Origin: Climacium dendroides
Taxonomy: Eukaryota; Streptophyta; Bryopsida; Hypnales; Climaciaceae
Reading direction: 5' to 3'
Assembly: GCA_950106755.1 (NCBI GenBank)
Contig: OX467091.1
Location: forward strand, 14,525,538 to 14,589,537
DNA length: 64,000 nucleotides
Part shown: piece by piece, positions 24,540 through 36,702 of the stretch
How the letters are laid out: the number at the start of each line of letters is the position of its first letter
Numbering within the stretch: the stretch's first letter is position 1
The notes under the pieces: generated by a model
The model's input: only the letters and a program-made list of their open reading frames with translations
Database searches by the model: none
What the model was told of the DNA's origin: nothing
Translations under genes and position numbers: made by a program

Positions 24540-26740
24540 TCCAACAAAAGGTTCAACATGAGTGCATTTTGTCCAATGCAAACCAAGAGAAATAAGTCGT
24601 CAATATTGCGCTGCAACCAGTATTGAGGGAATACTATGCCTAATGCTTACATGAGTTCAATCTCGGGGAAACGGACATCTAGCTCCAAAGTGAGCATTTT
24701 TGTTGCATCTCTGCATTGTGACTTCATTGAGGAAATCATAGTAGCCAAGTCCTGCCTATTCACCACCAATTTCTTGCTGCTCAGAGGGCAAATAGAGTGC
24801 CGGATATGTATGTCCTGCAATTCGAAAAGCAAGAGTCTCCCCTCCCACATTCAAATCAGTAATCCATTCCTGCAAAATGCAATAGGACTGATCGTGGATC
24901 ATCTCAAACTTAAGGACAGACGGATTATTAACAAATATCGTATTGATTCAATGCTTTCATCACTACGTACTATAATCGCATCGATTATGTGCATTTTTAC
25001 GCACTAAATCAGTGCAAAAACAATGAATATCAATAGCGTACAGTTTATGTACTTTAACTATACAATTATTGTGTCAAAACTACATAGCAATCGTATAGTT
25101 AAAGTACATAAACTGTACGCTATTGATATTCATTGTTTTTGCACTGATTTAGTACGTAAAAATGCACATAATTGATGCGATTATAGTACGTAGTGATGAA
25201 GGCACTGAATCAATACGATATTTGTTAATAATCCGTCTGTCCTTAAGTTTGAGATGATGATGACATCATAAAACATTTAGAAATGTTGTTGTTTCCACAC
25301 ATAGTCCTTGTCACTGTACATGGCGTATAATTCAACTTGGCAAATCTTAATTGCTGCCACATAGTCACTCACAAAAACATGGTCAAATTGGACAAACTTC
25401 ATCAACGAGTTCACAGATTCCAACAAAGACACGAGGCAGGAGAGACCAAGCAATGTACCCTAACCCCTTGCGGATTCCTTCGCAACTGTATGCTTTGCGG
25501 TTAAGTTGGGCTCCTTCACCGTTGCATCTTCACACATCTTCATGAGAAGTGTTTTGTACTCACCTATGACCCTTTTGAGTAGTTCTAGCAAAGAAATCCA
25601 CCATGTCTTCAAGTTACGGAGCATCCGCCGGCCCTCTGTTTCCACTAAGTCAGCAAGTTTTGAGAATTTTAAATTACGTTTAGGACTGTAACTAAAGTAG
25701 GCATATATTGCCTAGTATAATGTTTCTAGTTTAAAGACAATAGGCAAATTTGAAAGAGGCTCCACGACGATATTTGTTTGATGTGCGATACAATACATAC
25801 CGAATAAAAACAGGGTCATGTACTACTTCATCTGCATAGTGACCCCATTTCTAGACCTTTGGAACACCGAGACACCATTGGCACCGAAGCAAACTAGTTT
25901 TCTAGCAACCATAGCTTCAAAAAGACCTGTGTGATGAGAAACCATACCCTCGATGCACCCTTGAATGGCATCAACCCCATTGCCCTCTTCCAGCCAACTT
26001 AAAGACAACAAGATGGGGACTCGTTTAAAGCCAACATAAATGTAGAGATGAATGGATAGCCATGATTGAGAGTCTATAGTACTTATTTCATCAACACTCA
26101 AAGAGAAGAACTGGGCTTTTGAAATGACCTACTTTGCATGCTCTGCCAACACCTTTGCCAAATGATCAGCCATCTCCCAAGCTACAGGAATACTCTAGTG
26201 TTTTGTAGAAAAATCTGGTACAAAAAGAAGCTCCAACAGCTCCCGCAATTTCTTGAATTGGTTTAGCAGCCGACCCTACATTAGCAACTACAAAATGGAC
26301 CAAAACTGCACCACTTTTTGCTTCTGCTCCCCGATCATCCCCTTAGTCACCTGTTGAAGCACAGTGTCCCTACCCTTCTCTAGATGTGCAAACTAGTTTT
26401 TTTTGTTTTTCATGTGCGCATTATTAGAAAGAAAGTAATGTTCCCCTACCTTGACCTTCCCCAAGGAAGTGGTTGCCTTCCTTCAACCATAATGTTTCCA
26501 AAGAGAATCGAGCTTCAAAACAAGTAACTTCCTCCTTTCCTCAACCACAATACAGATTTTGCATTGTACCTGTCTGATCTTGCCATCTGCCCCGACAACA
26601 CTCTCCACCCATGGCATGTGTGCGGCCCAAGTGTCTTACCAATGACGATTTGCCTCGTACTGTGCGTGCCGGGTCCAAGCCAAATCATGTGCTGGTGACG
26701 TATCTGTTGCATTGAGAATGAAAACGTCCACAATTGCAAC
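24540..26740 (-). pseudogene. hAT-like transposase relic (ZNF862/DUF4371 type), copy 1
   Basis: Minus-strand fragments follow the order of ZNF862-like plant hAT transposases. Near 26515-26739 is a probable zinc-finger start (SDRYNAKSVLWLRKG). At 25823-26101 the frame reads LSVDEISTIDSQSWLSIHLY, GFKRVPILLSLS and VARKLVCFGANGVSVFQ. At 25460-25645 is TEGRRMLRNLKTWWISLLEL. At 24647-24850 is RDATKMLTLELDVRFPEIEL, and at about 24541-24640 is PQYWLQRNIDDLF. Stops and frame changes break it, so it cannot make a full protein. A long hairpin (24898-25258) sits between the last two thirds of the gene. A CACTA-ended MITE (26755-27093) abuts the 5' end, and the relic may continue beyond it to about 27280. 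Confidence 0.75.
24898..25258. repeat. Long near-perfect inverted repeat (166-bp arms, 29-base loop)
   Basis: Left arm 24898-25063 and right arm 25093-25258 are equal in length and, by eye, differ at four positions, all transitions (about 97.6% identity). The loop is 25064-25092. Any transcript would fold into a 166-bp hairpin. No target duplication is evident at the junctions. It interrupts the hAT-like relic. It may be a foldback/hairpin MITE or a local inverted duplication. Confidence 0.95.
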
Positions 26741-26754
26741 CAACAAGATCAGTA

Positions 26755-27093
26755 CACTAATGATGGTGTTTAGTGTTATGTTACTAATAGTGTTACTTGA
26801 GCTTTTACCTTACCCACTCTAAATGTCAATTAATTGGCATTTAGTGTTGTATTCACTTTTTTGAGCAATAACTTTTTGAGCATGTAACATGTTTCTTGGA
26901 TTCATACATTTTTCTTTGCATTTTGATGAAATAGTTAGGTAACACTAAATGTAAACTTGTGAAAAATTGATACCTAGTAGTTGACAAATAGTGTCTATGT
27001 TGACATTTAGTGTTGGTAACATTAACAAGATTGTTGGCATTTAGTGTTGTGCTTCGTAATTAGAGTTACCAACACTAAATACCATCATTAGTG
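26755..27093. mobile_element. CACTA-ended MITE, copy 3
   Basis: It begins CACTAATGATGGTGTTTAGTG and ends with a near-perfect inverse, flanked by TA at 26753-26754 and 27094-27095. The interior matches copy 2 at 14238-14577 (ttttaccttacccactct, gacatttagtgttggtaac). The two copies are 339 and 340 bp long. Confidence 0.85.
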
Positions 27094-28212
27094 TAGTGTT
27101 TTCACTTCATGAACATCTTTTGGCACGTCAAGGTCAATAATCAGATTCAGTCTTCGAAGGGGTGCCACAAAGCACCGAGGATCCACAATGTGCCTGCATC
27201 ATGCTAGATGTTGGATTACTTTTAACCCCTGCAAAATTTACCTTCTCCTCATACAGAAACTTCTTCATCATGGATTAATAGGGAAGCATGGTCGGAAACT
27301 AAGTGCAGGGAAGAATTTGTGACAAGAAAGCAAGAGAAAAAGTAGAAAACAACTTAGTGAAAATGAGCATGGAGGATGAGAACTCATCTGCCAAAAACTA
27401 GTTTAGGAATTCACATTTTATGGCCAAACGCACTACACTTCCACCGCAAACTTGCCAAACATCATCACTCGGGGGTGCACTTAGTTCTACTACAACGAAC
27501 CATGTGCGAACAAGTGGTTTCCAATAAACTAAAATTTTAACTTCAAATTTTGAGCATTGTTTACTAATGACTATAGGATTCTACTCCCCAAATTTCAAAC
27601 TCAAATAAAATATGGAATGATTTCTAGAAGAGGTTAAAAACACACTAAAATGACATGTTTTTTTAACTCAAATATTTTTAAAGAACACAATTAGATGGCC
27701 ATTGCATCAATATTCAACTCAAAATGAGCTTTCAAAAGGAAGTTATTTTTAAGAATTTTTTGTTCATTTTTTAAACAATTTTTTTAATATAATATAGGGG
27801 TGTGAAAGTGACACCATAAATGCACATGACAAATTGGCTATCCGAAAGTTCATTAAACCCATGCTCTAGCTTGCGGTCAAATTCTCAAATGACATTCTCA
27901 ACTACTACTTCTTAATCGGAAGAAAGATACAAACAAACCTTCAACGAAATTTCATTGAAGACCTTACAATTTGCTAATAAAAATTGCAATTAGGAACCTC
28001 AAAAGCCTGCTTCTCTTGCTAATTGACAACCTCCTCGCTAATTGACAACAATCCTTAATTAGAACCCCACATGATTCAATACCATAAATTCACAAGAAAA
28101 CAGGAATTGGTTGCCAACTTGTGGATGAGCTTGAACATTAGGCAAATGAGGTGAAGACAAGTTGAGCACACATTGAATTCAATCTGGCGAAGGAGGTTCA
28201 AAATAACTCAAC
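27094..28212. other. Intergenic DNA within the transposon cluster
   Basis: Minus-strand codons near 27280-27100 could be the first part of the hAT-like relic. The rest is AT-rich without a gene. Confidence 0.4.
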
Positions 28213-28365
28213 CATGGTTGTCATACTGGACAAGTTATTGTTCATTTTTCGTCATGTAGGACGAGTTACTATTCATCAAATGTACTTGAGAGGTACATTT
28301 GATGAATAGTAACTTGTCCTACAGGACAAGAAATGAATAGTAACTTGTCCAGTATGACAACCATG
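28213..28365. mobile_element. Palindromic foldback MITE with 8-bp target duplication
   Basis: Two 73-base arms (28213-28285 and 28293-28365) surround a 7-base spacer and differ at six positions. The ends read CATGGTTGTCATACTGGAC and its inverse. The direct repeat aactcaac flanks both sides (28205-28212 and 28366-28373). An 8-bp duplication fits hAT-type transposition. Confidence 0.85.
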
Positions 28366-28735
28366 AACTCAACATGGCAATAACCACGCTAAAAAGAGGA
28401 GTTAGAGTGCAATTAAGCATTCCTAATGGAAGGTTAGGGAGGTGACCCCTCTAGGCCAGGGGTGGCTGATGGGGCACCCCACTCGGCCTTGTCAGCCGAC
28501 CTCAAGCAAAAAAAATTTCAAATCACTTTTTTTTCCTACGTCAGTTCGTTAGGTAATTTCAAAGGGGGTAAGTGACAAAAATTCGCCAATAATTTATTCA
28601 CTGATCTCCACAAGATGTACATTTGTAACTGGAAACAAGGGATTGTAGAGCTAATGGCAAGGTGAGGTACGTGGAAAACACCAAAAAGAATGCTAGAGAG
28701 AAACTCCTATTATAATAGTCTCTTATAGTGGGTCT
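28366..28735. other. Spacer with a diverged copy of the 23.45 kb repeat
   Basis: Bases 28606-28695 resemble 23455-23565. The rest has no recognisable content. Confidence 0.45.
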
Positions 28736-28963
28736 CACTAGTAGAATTGTGTATTTATTTAAATGTGGGTTGTCTAACTTGACATTGTTTACCTAGATGT
28801 TCAATGTAGGAACCCCATGTTTTTATGTCATTGAAGATGTTACAATGAACATTAGTGGACGTCAATGTTGACATAAAAACATGGGGTTGCTACATTGAAC
28901 ATTTAGGTAAACAACGTCATGTTAGACAACCCATGTCTAGATAAATACATGATTCTTCTAGTG
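28736..28963. mobile_element. Foldback MITE, CACTAG ends
   Basis: The ends CACTAGTAGAATTGTGTATTT and TAAATACATGATTCTTCTAGTG are diverged inverses. The inner arms (gggttgtctaac... to ...gttagacaaccc) are longer and better conserved. The core contains catgtttttatgtca and its inverse tgacataaaaacatg. The 3-bp flanks (tct and ttt) do not match, so the insertion is old or the limits are off by a little. Confidence 0.75.
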
Positions 28964-29270
28964 TTTACATGAAGAGCCTATTCTAAAAAGTGACTTAGGT
29001 TTTTGATACTTGGTGAAGCGGTGAAGTGAGTATTTTTTTAATAATTTATGAGGTTCTTGGTAAATCCTAAGCAAGTTGTTTTGTAATTTTTCAACATTCA
29101 TGTAATATTTTAGAAATTTCAAAGTTGAAAGTTACACATGCTGTTAGACTTCCTTTAATCCCTAAAGGATCAAGTGATTGTGTAACATAAAGAAGAGATT
29201 TCAAAGTAGATATGCACAAAGTCAATTTGGGTTGAATGTTCATAAAACTTTGATACAAGATATGAACATG

Positions 29271-29499
29271 CACTATAAGAAAACCTTGTTTTAGGTGACG
29301 GATTGACATCAAAAGGAACGGATTTTAGGTGACATTTGAGGTGATATCAAAAAAACAAACCAATGTTTTTATGTTAACAATTATGTTCATTGCTGTTATG
29401 ATGGACATTATTGTTGACATAAAAACATGGGTTCATTTTTTTCAATGTCACCTAAAATCCGTTCCTTTTGACATCAATAAATTTTGGTTTCTTATAGTG
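29271..29499. mobile_element. Foldback MITE, CACTATAAG ends, 3-bp ATG duplication
   Basis: The ends CACTATAAGAAAACC and GGTTTCTTATAGTG are inverted, with ATG directly before and after. The inner arms atcaaaaggaacggatttta and the inverse lie near 29310 and 29455. CACTA ends plus a 3-bp duplication fit a CACTA-type non-autonomous element. Its core (tttttatgt...gacataaaaacatggg) matches that of the element at 28736. Confidence 0.8.
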
Positions 29500-32400
29500 A
29501 TGTATCCCCTCAATGGGAATATAATTTTTCTTTCAACAAGGGTGCTAGCTTGGATCAAAAGTTATGTTATTCCTACATTTTTCAGACAGCCTAGCTAGCT
29601 CTAGGTAGTATGTGCAAAATACCTCATCTACTTCTAAAATTTGGCAAGTATGTCACTTTCAAGATATAAGATGCAATTGTAAAAAACAAAAAACAAAAAA
29701 CATGTGTAGTGTAAAAATCTCATTCTAGGAGGGGTTAAAGTCTACTTGCCCTATTGGTGGGCAAGGTCAAAAAAACTTCTTCTAACTTCAAATGTCATAG
29801 TCTTTCAATCTAGGCATTCAAAGTTTCTAAAATATTTTCCATACATTTCTATAGTACCGTAGTCTAGTAAAAAATTTATACAATTGAATTTTCAAAAAAT
29901 ATAAATGTCATTTTTTTTACCAACCCAAATGTGCCTTGGTCCTTAGGATTTAATTATACACTCTTGAAGTACAAAATGCTTCAACTCCCTATGGTTGCTT
30001 CAAAAAACTCTTGCAACTTCTATTAGTTGTTCTTAAGAGCTTGTAGTGAGTTTGCATGAATGCAAGTGACTATTCAAAGCCCCAATATAGATGGCCATTG
30101 TCAAGTAGGTATTGTTTTTTGGTGTTCATACCTTAAAGTGAATAAATCTAGTAATAAAACCTTTTTTCAAGTATTAATAAAGCACTACAAACTTCAAATT
30201 ATATTTTAGTAAATTTTCTTTGAAAAATTAAAAGAATTGGCATCTAACCTTCTTTCTTTAATGTTTTTTGAACTCTTATAAATTTTTGAAACTAGAATAA
30301 CTGATTGGTGTTCGAGAATCATCTCTATCTTAAAATACTAAGTATTGTGGAGAAATCAAAACTCCCAATATATATCCCTTCCTTAGAAGATGCTTTTAGA
30401 ATAGTTTTAGTACACATCACCTTATTCAAATATCAACTAGGAAGAACCAACACCGTTATTTCTAATTCTTTACCTTTGTGCAAAATATTAGAACTTATTA
30501 TTTATCACTAGTGATAAAATTCAAAATTCTCAAATTTGCATTAAAATAAAAATCCCTGAATTAGCTATGAATTACATAATACATCACTACAAAATAGAGG
30601 TAGACTTTTACATTTATCCTTGTTAGGATAATGAGTTGGTCAAATTCATTCTAGTAATCTTTGAGCAACAATTTAGTAATATATTGTACTATTGTAGTGT
30701 CATTCTAAAAGTAATGTAGAGGTATCTAATTCTATTGCCTCCCAATTCCATGAAAAATTACCAATATAATTTGAAATCCTAAATGTTTATTTAGTGCCTA
30801 TATTTATATTTCTAGCCTCATTATCTTCAAAGTTTGTTTTCTTCCAACTAGAAGTATCTATGAAGATAGCAATGGACATTGTTGGATGCGCAAATAAACT
30901 ACCTATTAGAAATTGTTAATGGTTCTTTATGCTTTATATAAACAAATCAAACTTATAGAGATAGATTTTTAAGAAAATTAAATACAAGTAATCAAAATTG
31001 ATGATCATATTAAGTATTGATACTTCATAGATTTTGCCTATCATATCTAAATTCAAGTGCTAAATATAAAAATTATATTTTGGTGAATTTTGAAGTTAAA
31101 TATTTTTTAATTGATTTGTTAAAGATCTATAAATAATTTTTAAAATTTAATAGAATGTCATTGTCATTAGATTTTTTGAGGCCTAAACAAGACCATGAGT
31201 TCATAGACTATGTGGAACTTGTGAATTTTACTACATTAACAATCCATCAATAGTTTGAAGCAGTCAAGAGACAACCACTTATGATAATTATTATATATAT
31301 GTAATTTTTTAATTATTTGTTATTTTAACAGCAATGCATTAATTCACAACAAGGAAAACAACCCTATTATAATTTTTCTATGGACTCAAAAAATATCTAA
31401 TGCTTCTCTCCATATTGATTGGCTTTTGAAGTAATAAGATATATCTTTAGTCTAGTTCATTTGTTACTACCTTCTCAATTCTATATTGAGATTAAGTTTG
31501 TAGATAAATATTATATAAAAATTTCTTTGTGCTTTTCATTACATTGATAGGGGTATTTTTGAAGGGGTGTAGGGATTTAAATGAACCCAAATACCACAAC
31601 TAGCAATCAATCTTGATTTCTATAAACTTCTTTGTACTATATTGCAACTAGGCTTCCAAATAAGTTGTTTGCACTTTACAATAGTTTTTTTGTGTACTTT
31701 ATTACATTGACATGGGAATTCTTGAAGCACTATAGGGGTTCAAATGAAGAGTACTACAATTTTTAGCTGTAATTTGCCTTTTCAATTCTACTTTGTTGAA
31801 AATATTTTAAAAACATAGAACTACAATCATTTATTGAGAATGTATTTTGAAGTTCCACAAAACTTTGGCATCAAATTTACTTCTTTTAAACCCATATCCA
31901 AAGTTGTTTGGTCATAATTTTGAATTCATAAATTTGTACCTAAATTGTTTCTTAAACTTTAAAAAAAATTAATTGATGTAGATTTGTGCTCTCTAATTTA
32001 ATGTTGGTAAACTTACAAGTGTCTATTTTCACTTGATTTATAAAATAGTGTGGGAACTTGAAGGACCTTAAATAATTTGTTTTTTTAATTGAAGGGACAT
32101 ACTTTAACAAAGATGTTTTCAAATATTGTAAATTACTCTAATAAATGGGATCCATGGTTTTACACTATGAAAAATTAAAGTGCACTTGATGTAACACCTC
32201 ATGTAATTATGTTGTGGATGTTAGCTTTGTCAAACAATCATTTTGGAAATGATTGAAGGATATGCTACCACCATCAATGGAATTGTTTAGATTGTGCTTC
32301 AAGATGTGAAACACTACAAGAACAATTGTGCAATGAACTTCAGTCAATTAAAGTTTGAAAATAACACCAAAACATAACACTAAAGGATAGAAGAAGATGG

Positions 32401-35400
32401 AAAAGCTCACAATAGATAGAACCATCATGTTTCAATTTTATTCAATAGCTTGTTTGCTAGTTTGTCAATTGCCACCTTTATGAAAATAGACTCCATAGAG
32501 GTTATGACATTATCACTATAGTTAAACATATTGTTGAGACATGTTTTAGATTGCACTTCAATATTTAAAGAGCTAAACATAGCCATGCTATTAATAGCCT
32601 CATTATTGTTGAAGGCCTTTGCAAAATAGGCTTTTAATTATCTACCTAGCTTGGTGGTTTGAATAAGCTTTACTATTAATGAAAACTTAAGTAAGCTATT
32701 TTAGTTACAATTTTCATTTAAGCACATATAAAAAAGGATGCCAAAGCAAACACCCCTTTAGATTGTCAAATTTAAACTCCAAGTCTTCTGATAATGGCTC
32801 TACCTTCTTTTTTTTCCATTTCTACTAGGTGGGGTGGATAAGAGTTTTGTTTGAAGATATGAATTCTAAATTTTTGTGAGTTTTGTAGTACATTTGTCAG
32901 TTTGGTGGTTTCACTACATAACATTATTTGGTAGAGAATCAAGGAAGTCTTTGATCCACCCATGAAGAAACTCAAAGTACCATGTTATTACTTAATTTCA
33001 CTCCTGTGATAAAATAGGGACATGTAATATCACCACTTTAATTTTCTACTTGGAACATAATTTTTGTTTGGCAAATGAAGGGGATTTCAATACATCAAAG
33101 AACACATCATTTGGATACTCTATACAAAAAATTTGGTATATTGAATTATTTTGGGCAACCAAATATTAGTCTTCTATTCTGAATTAAATTTACTCTCAAT
33201 TTTCAAAACCTTTAAAATTAATTTTATTTATCTAGAAAACCTTTTAGTTGAATTTTCACTTTATAAACAAAGCTTTAAAAGCTAATCAATTAACATTCTT
33301 AACCTTCAAGGAGGGGTCCTTTGCCTTCCCTTAAAAGTGGAGGGATTTGCTAATGAATCATCAAATGGGTGGCTTAGATGCATGTTCATCTTAACTTTAC
33401 ACACCACCCCAATCCATCCACCTTTGGTATTCCACAACGGATTATATTTTCTTTTTATATTATCATATACTAAAACTCTAACTAAGAATGCTATGAACTT
33501 ATTGATATGATATTAAATAAATAAATAATTTAGTCCATTAGATTCTTCTCAAAAATGAAAACATTCAAGAGTCTTATTAAAAAATTTAATATAGTATGAG
33601 ACTACTCAAGACATATGCAAACCAATGGAATAATTCTCCAATGTATTATAGATATTTGCACTACTTCAAAAAAAAAATTCACTCACTAGAAACCATAGCT
33701 TATCTAGTTGCTATCTCATTAAAGAAAATTTGGGGCCTTAAGAAGGCCACTAGACTTTGGACCAATAGTGCAAAAAGTCTAAATTCAAAAATTCAAAAAA
33801 ATAGAAATTTTTATTTGGACTACAACTTTGCTAGTCCAAATTTGGTATCCCTCTTAAAGCCCCGTTTTTTTCTAATGTCTTATACAATAATTCACACATT
33901 TCAATACTTTAAGAAAATGAACATGCATGTAGGAAACATTGACATGTGGAAGTATTATCATTGGAAAAGTTAGTAGATTTATAGAATTTTCAAAAGAAAA
34001 GATTAAGATTTAAATTCCTAATACATTCTTCATAGAATTTCAATGTTCAAATATACATGTTATCTCACATCAACACATGTAATCATGTACATAAGTTATA
34101 CTTTTCTAAATTATAAAACTTCAAACTTATTAGATTTTATATAAGTTTGTTAACAAGGCAATGTTGAGAAAAGGTGCAACTACTTTGATCTTGTGAAGTT
34201 AGAAGCCAAAAAGTGTCCAAAAAATGAATGTGAATATTGTAGTCATCAACCAATCAATTTTCCTATAGTTATCCTTCAATTTACTACAAGGGGAGTCACA
34301 CTCAAGGAAGCCCCCATCTAAAGTATTCCTCCAACTTGGTGATAGAAATAGGGCAATTGAAATGCTTTTGTTGAAGAACTTGGTTACCTTCATTGAACTT
34401 GCTAAACAATTCTTACATGATGGCTTAAGGGACAAATAACACTCCCCTAATGTGTTGAATACTATCAATCATGGAAAAAAGTTATTTTTTATTCAATTTG
34501 GGGAGAGGGGACTTTGTTTCTTGACTCTAATTTCAATGGAAGGTGTTGGATATTCCCTCCTTGTAATATTTTTTTAAAATTTTGTACATAAAAAATGGCA
34601 AATCCAAAAATCTTCCATAAAATATATTTTGTTAATTTGTATTTTTTTTTCTCTTGATGCGAATTTCAATTATAAAAATGATCAATCACTTTGAATTTTA
34701 GGACAACTACTAAAATAAAACTTATCAAGTCTAAAAATTTGAAAAAGTCCTAAATTTAACTTTTTATCACAATTTGAACTTTGGATCTAAGGTAGAACTA
34801 TCCATTACCATATAGATTTGCAATCTAGGTACTTTGGAGAAGCTATTTATGAGCTCTCATATTTTTCAAAGATTGAATTGTTTGAGAGAAGTCAATTGCA
34901 AAAAGAATGAAGACATTCCGACAAGAATTGAATTTTTTGTGATTTTTCAAAGCTGAAATGTAAATTTGTGAGTAGACCCTTGTTGAAGCATGATTAGACC
35001 ATTGCTGAAGTGTGGGCTGATGTGTACGCTCCCCAATGCATTGCCATCATGATAATGGATTAGTAAGATTGTGGTAATAGATGGGGCTAATGACGGAAAT
35101 GGGAGGAACCTGTAGGTGGAGGAATTGGATAAATGGTGGTATTGGGCAGTTCTATCTTATGCCTATAGAGTGCTAATTTTCTGATTTTAAAATGATATGA
35201 AAAATTGATTTATAATTCAATATTCTATAGTCTATATTATTTTAAAATATATACTTATGGTATATTTTTTAGATATTTAAATTTATTTTGTATTTAATAA
35301 GAAGTTTATTCATTTTATCATCAAAATTTCATGATAATTTCAAAATTTTAGAAATAATATAAATTTTTTATAATTCATGAGTAAAAAAAAAATTCATACA

Positions 35401-36470
35401 ATGGTTATTGAATCGCTAAAGGACTAATTTGCTAAATTTGACAATATAACAATTTTGGGTAGATAGGTGTGATTGGAGATTTTTGTATTTCTAGCCCAAA
35501 CTTCAATAAAAGATGTGGACAAAGAATATCTTTCATGTACACTAAAATTCAAGACATTTGGAAATATGAATCAAAAGTTAAGGCCTAAATAATATGTTAT
35601 TTTTTTTGTAACCGGGCAGTTCAAGCAAATCAGAAAAATCTCTTTTTCCATAAATAAAAATTTAAAATCTATTTTCTAGATTTATATACATGTAAAAAGC
35701 TTTGAATCATTTCATTTTGATCAATGAGTCAAAAGTTATAAGGAGTTTTAGTTTGTGGGTAGTTATAGATTCTCTACTCTAAAATAAACTTTAAAGTTCT
35801 TTATTTAACTCAATTTTTAGTATTTTTGAAAAAAAAAAAAAAATATTAGGTATAGATTGTTTATTACAACATTAGAACCATTGGATTGACATTTTTCAAT
35901 TCCATATATAAATTGTTAACAATTTAATATTATAAATCATTCTCTACATCTTTCTACTTACTATTTTTTTCCTATATGTTGTACACTTTCAAATGATTTG
36001 AAAATTTTCAAGCATGTAGCCAACTTGCCTTGAAGAATGAATCCAAAGAAGCACCACCATTTTGGACATTTTTTCATACCAATGTGACCTTGTGAAGTGC
36101 AGCTGCCCAGTTTTTTGCAAGGCCCAGAAAAGGATTTTGTCACTTCAAATGCTAATATCTTGCAATCCACACAGTGGAAGTTTCTGAAATTTTTTCCACA
36201 TGTTCTCAAGTCATCATAATACAAGATCTTATGGTAGTATGTGTCCAAAAATGATTTTTTTTTTTTCCGAAATTTGATGCTTGTACTACAAATGGCAGTT
36301 TTGAAGCGTTTTTGGTAACAACATAGTCACGGTCCTTTAAGGGTTAACAGAAAGGCGTTCTGATCTTTCGGTTGCTGCACTTGCGAAGTCGACCGAGATT
36401 CTTGCGCCGTCGTTTCATTCAACTACAACGAATGTCTCAAGTTGGAATGATTTCGTAAAATGGAGAATTG
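29500..36470. other. Long AT-rich gene-free block
   Basis: Seven kilobases without a credible gene. A diverged duplication is visible (31530-31590 against 31690-31750, attacattga...gaagg...tcaaatgaa). A module near 33074-33125 (gcaaatgaagggg...catttggatactctatac) resembles 2575-2610 and 56127-56181. At 36332-36347 lies a single end identical to that of the TTAA-flanked MITE. Probably a graveyard of non-autonomous elements. Confidence 0.5.
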
Positions 36471-36702
36471 GGGGTTCATCAGATTTCTTGGGCTCATCGG
36501 ATACAGGCGAGGCATCAACAGAGCCAACTGAAGTCAATTCTCAAGCAAATTTGCATCACAAGCTGAAACCGATGCTTGCTCCCCCCCCCCCCCCCCGCCC
36601 AACTTCTGCAACCAACTTCCTCAATCCGAAATTTCTTGATACGAAAGCGCATTTCGAGAGCAAATCCTTGGCTTCGGGAGAATTGCGAGTGTGATCGCAG
36701 CA

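Noticed and set aside
36488..36694. 68-codon frame before the AAE start
   Set aside because: It crosses the poly-C run and is out of step with exon 1; it is most likely 5'UTR.
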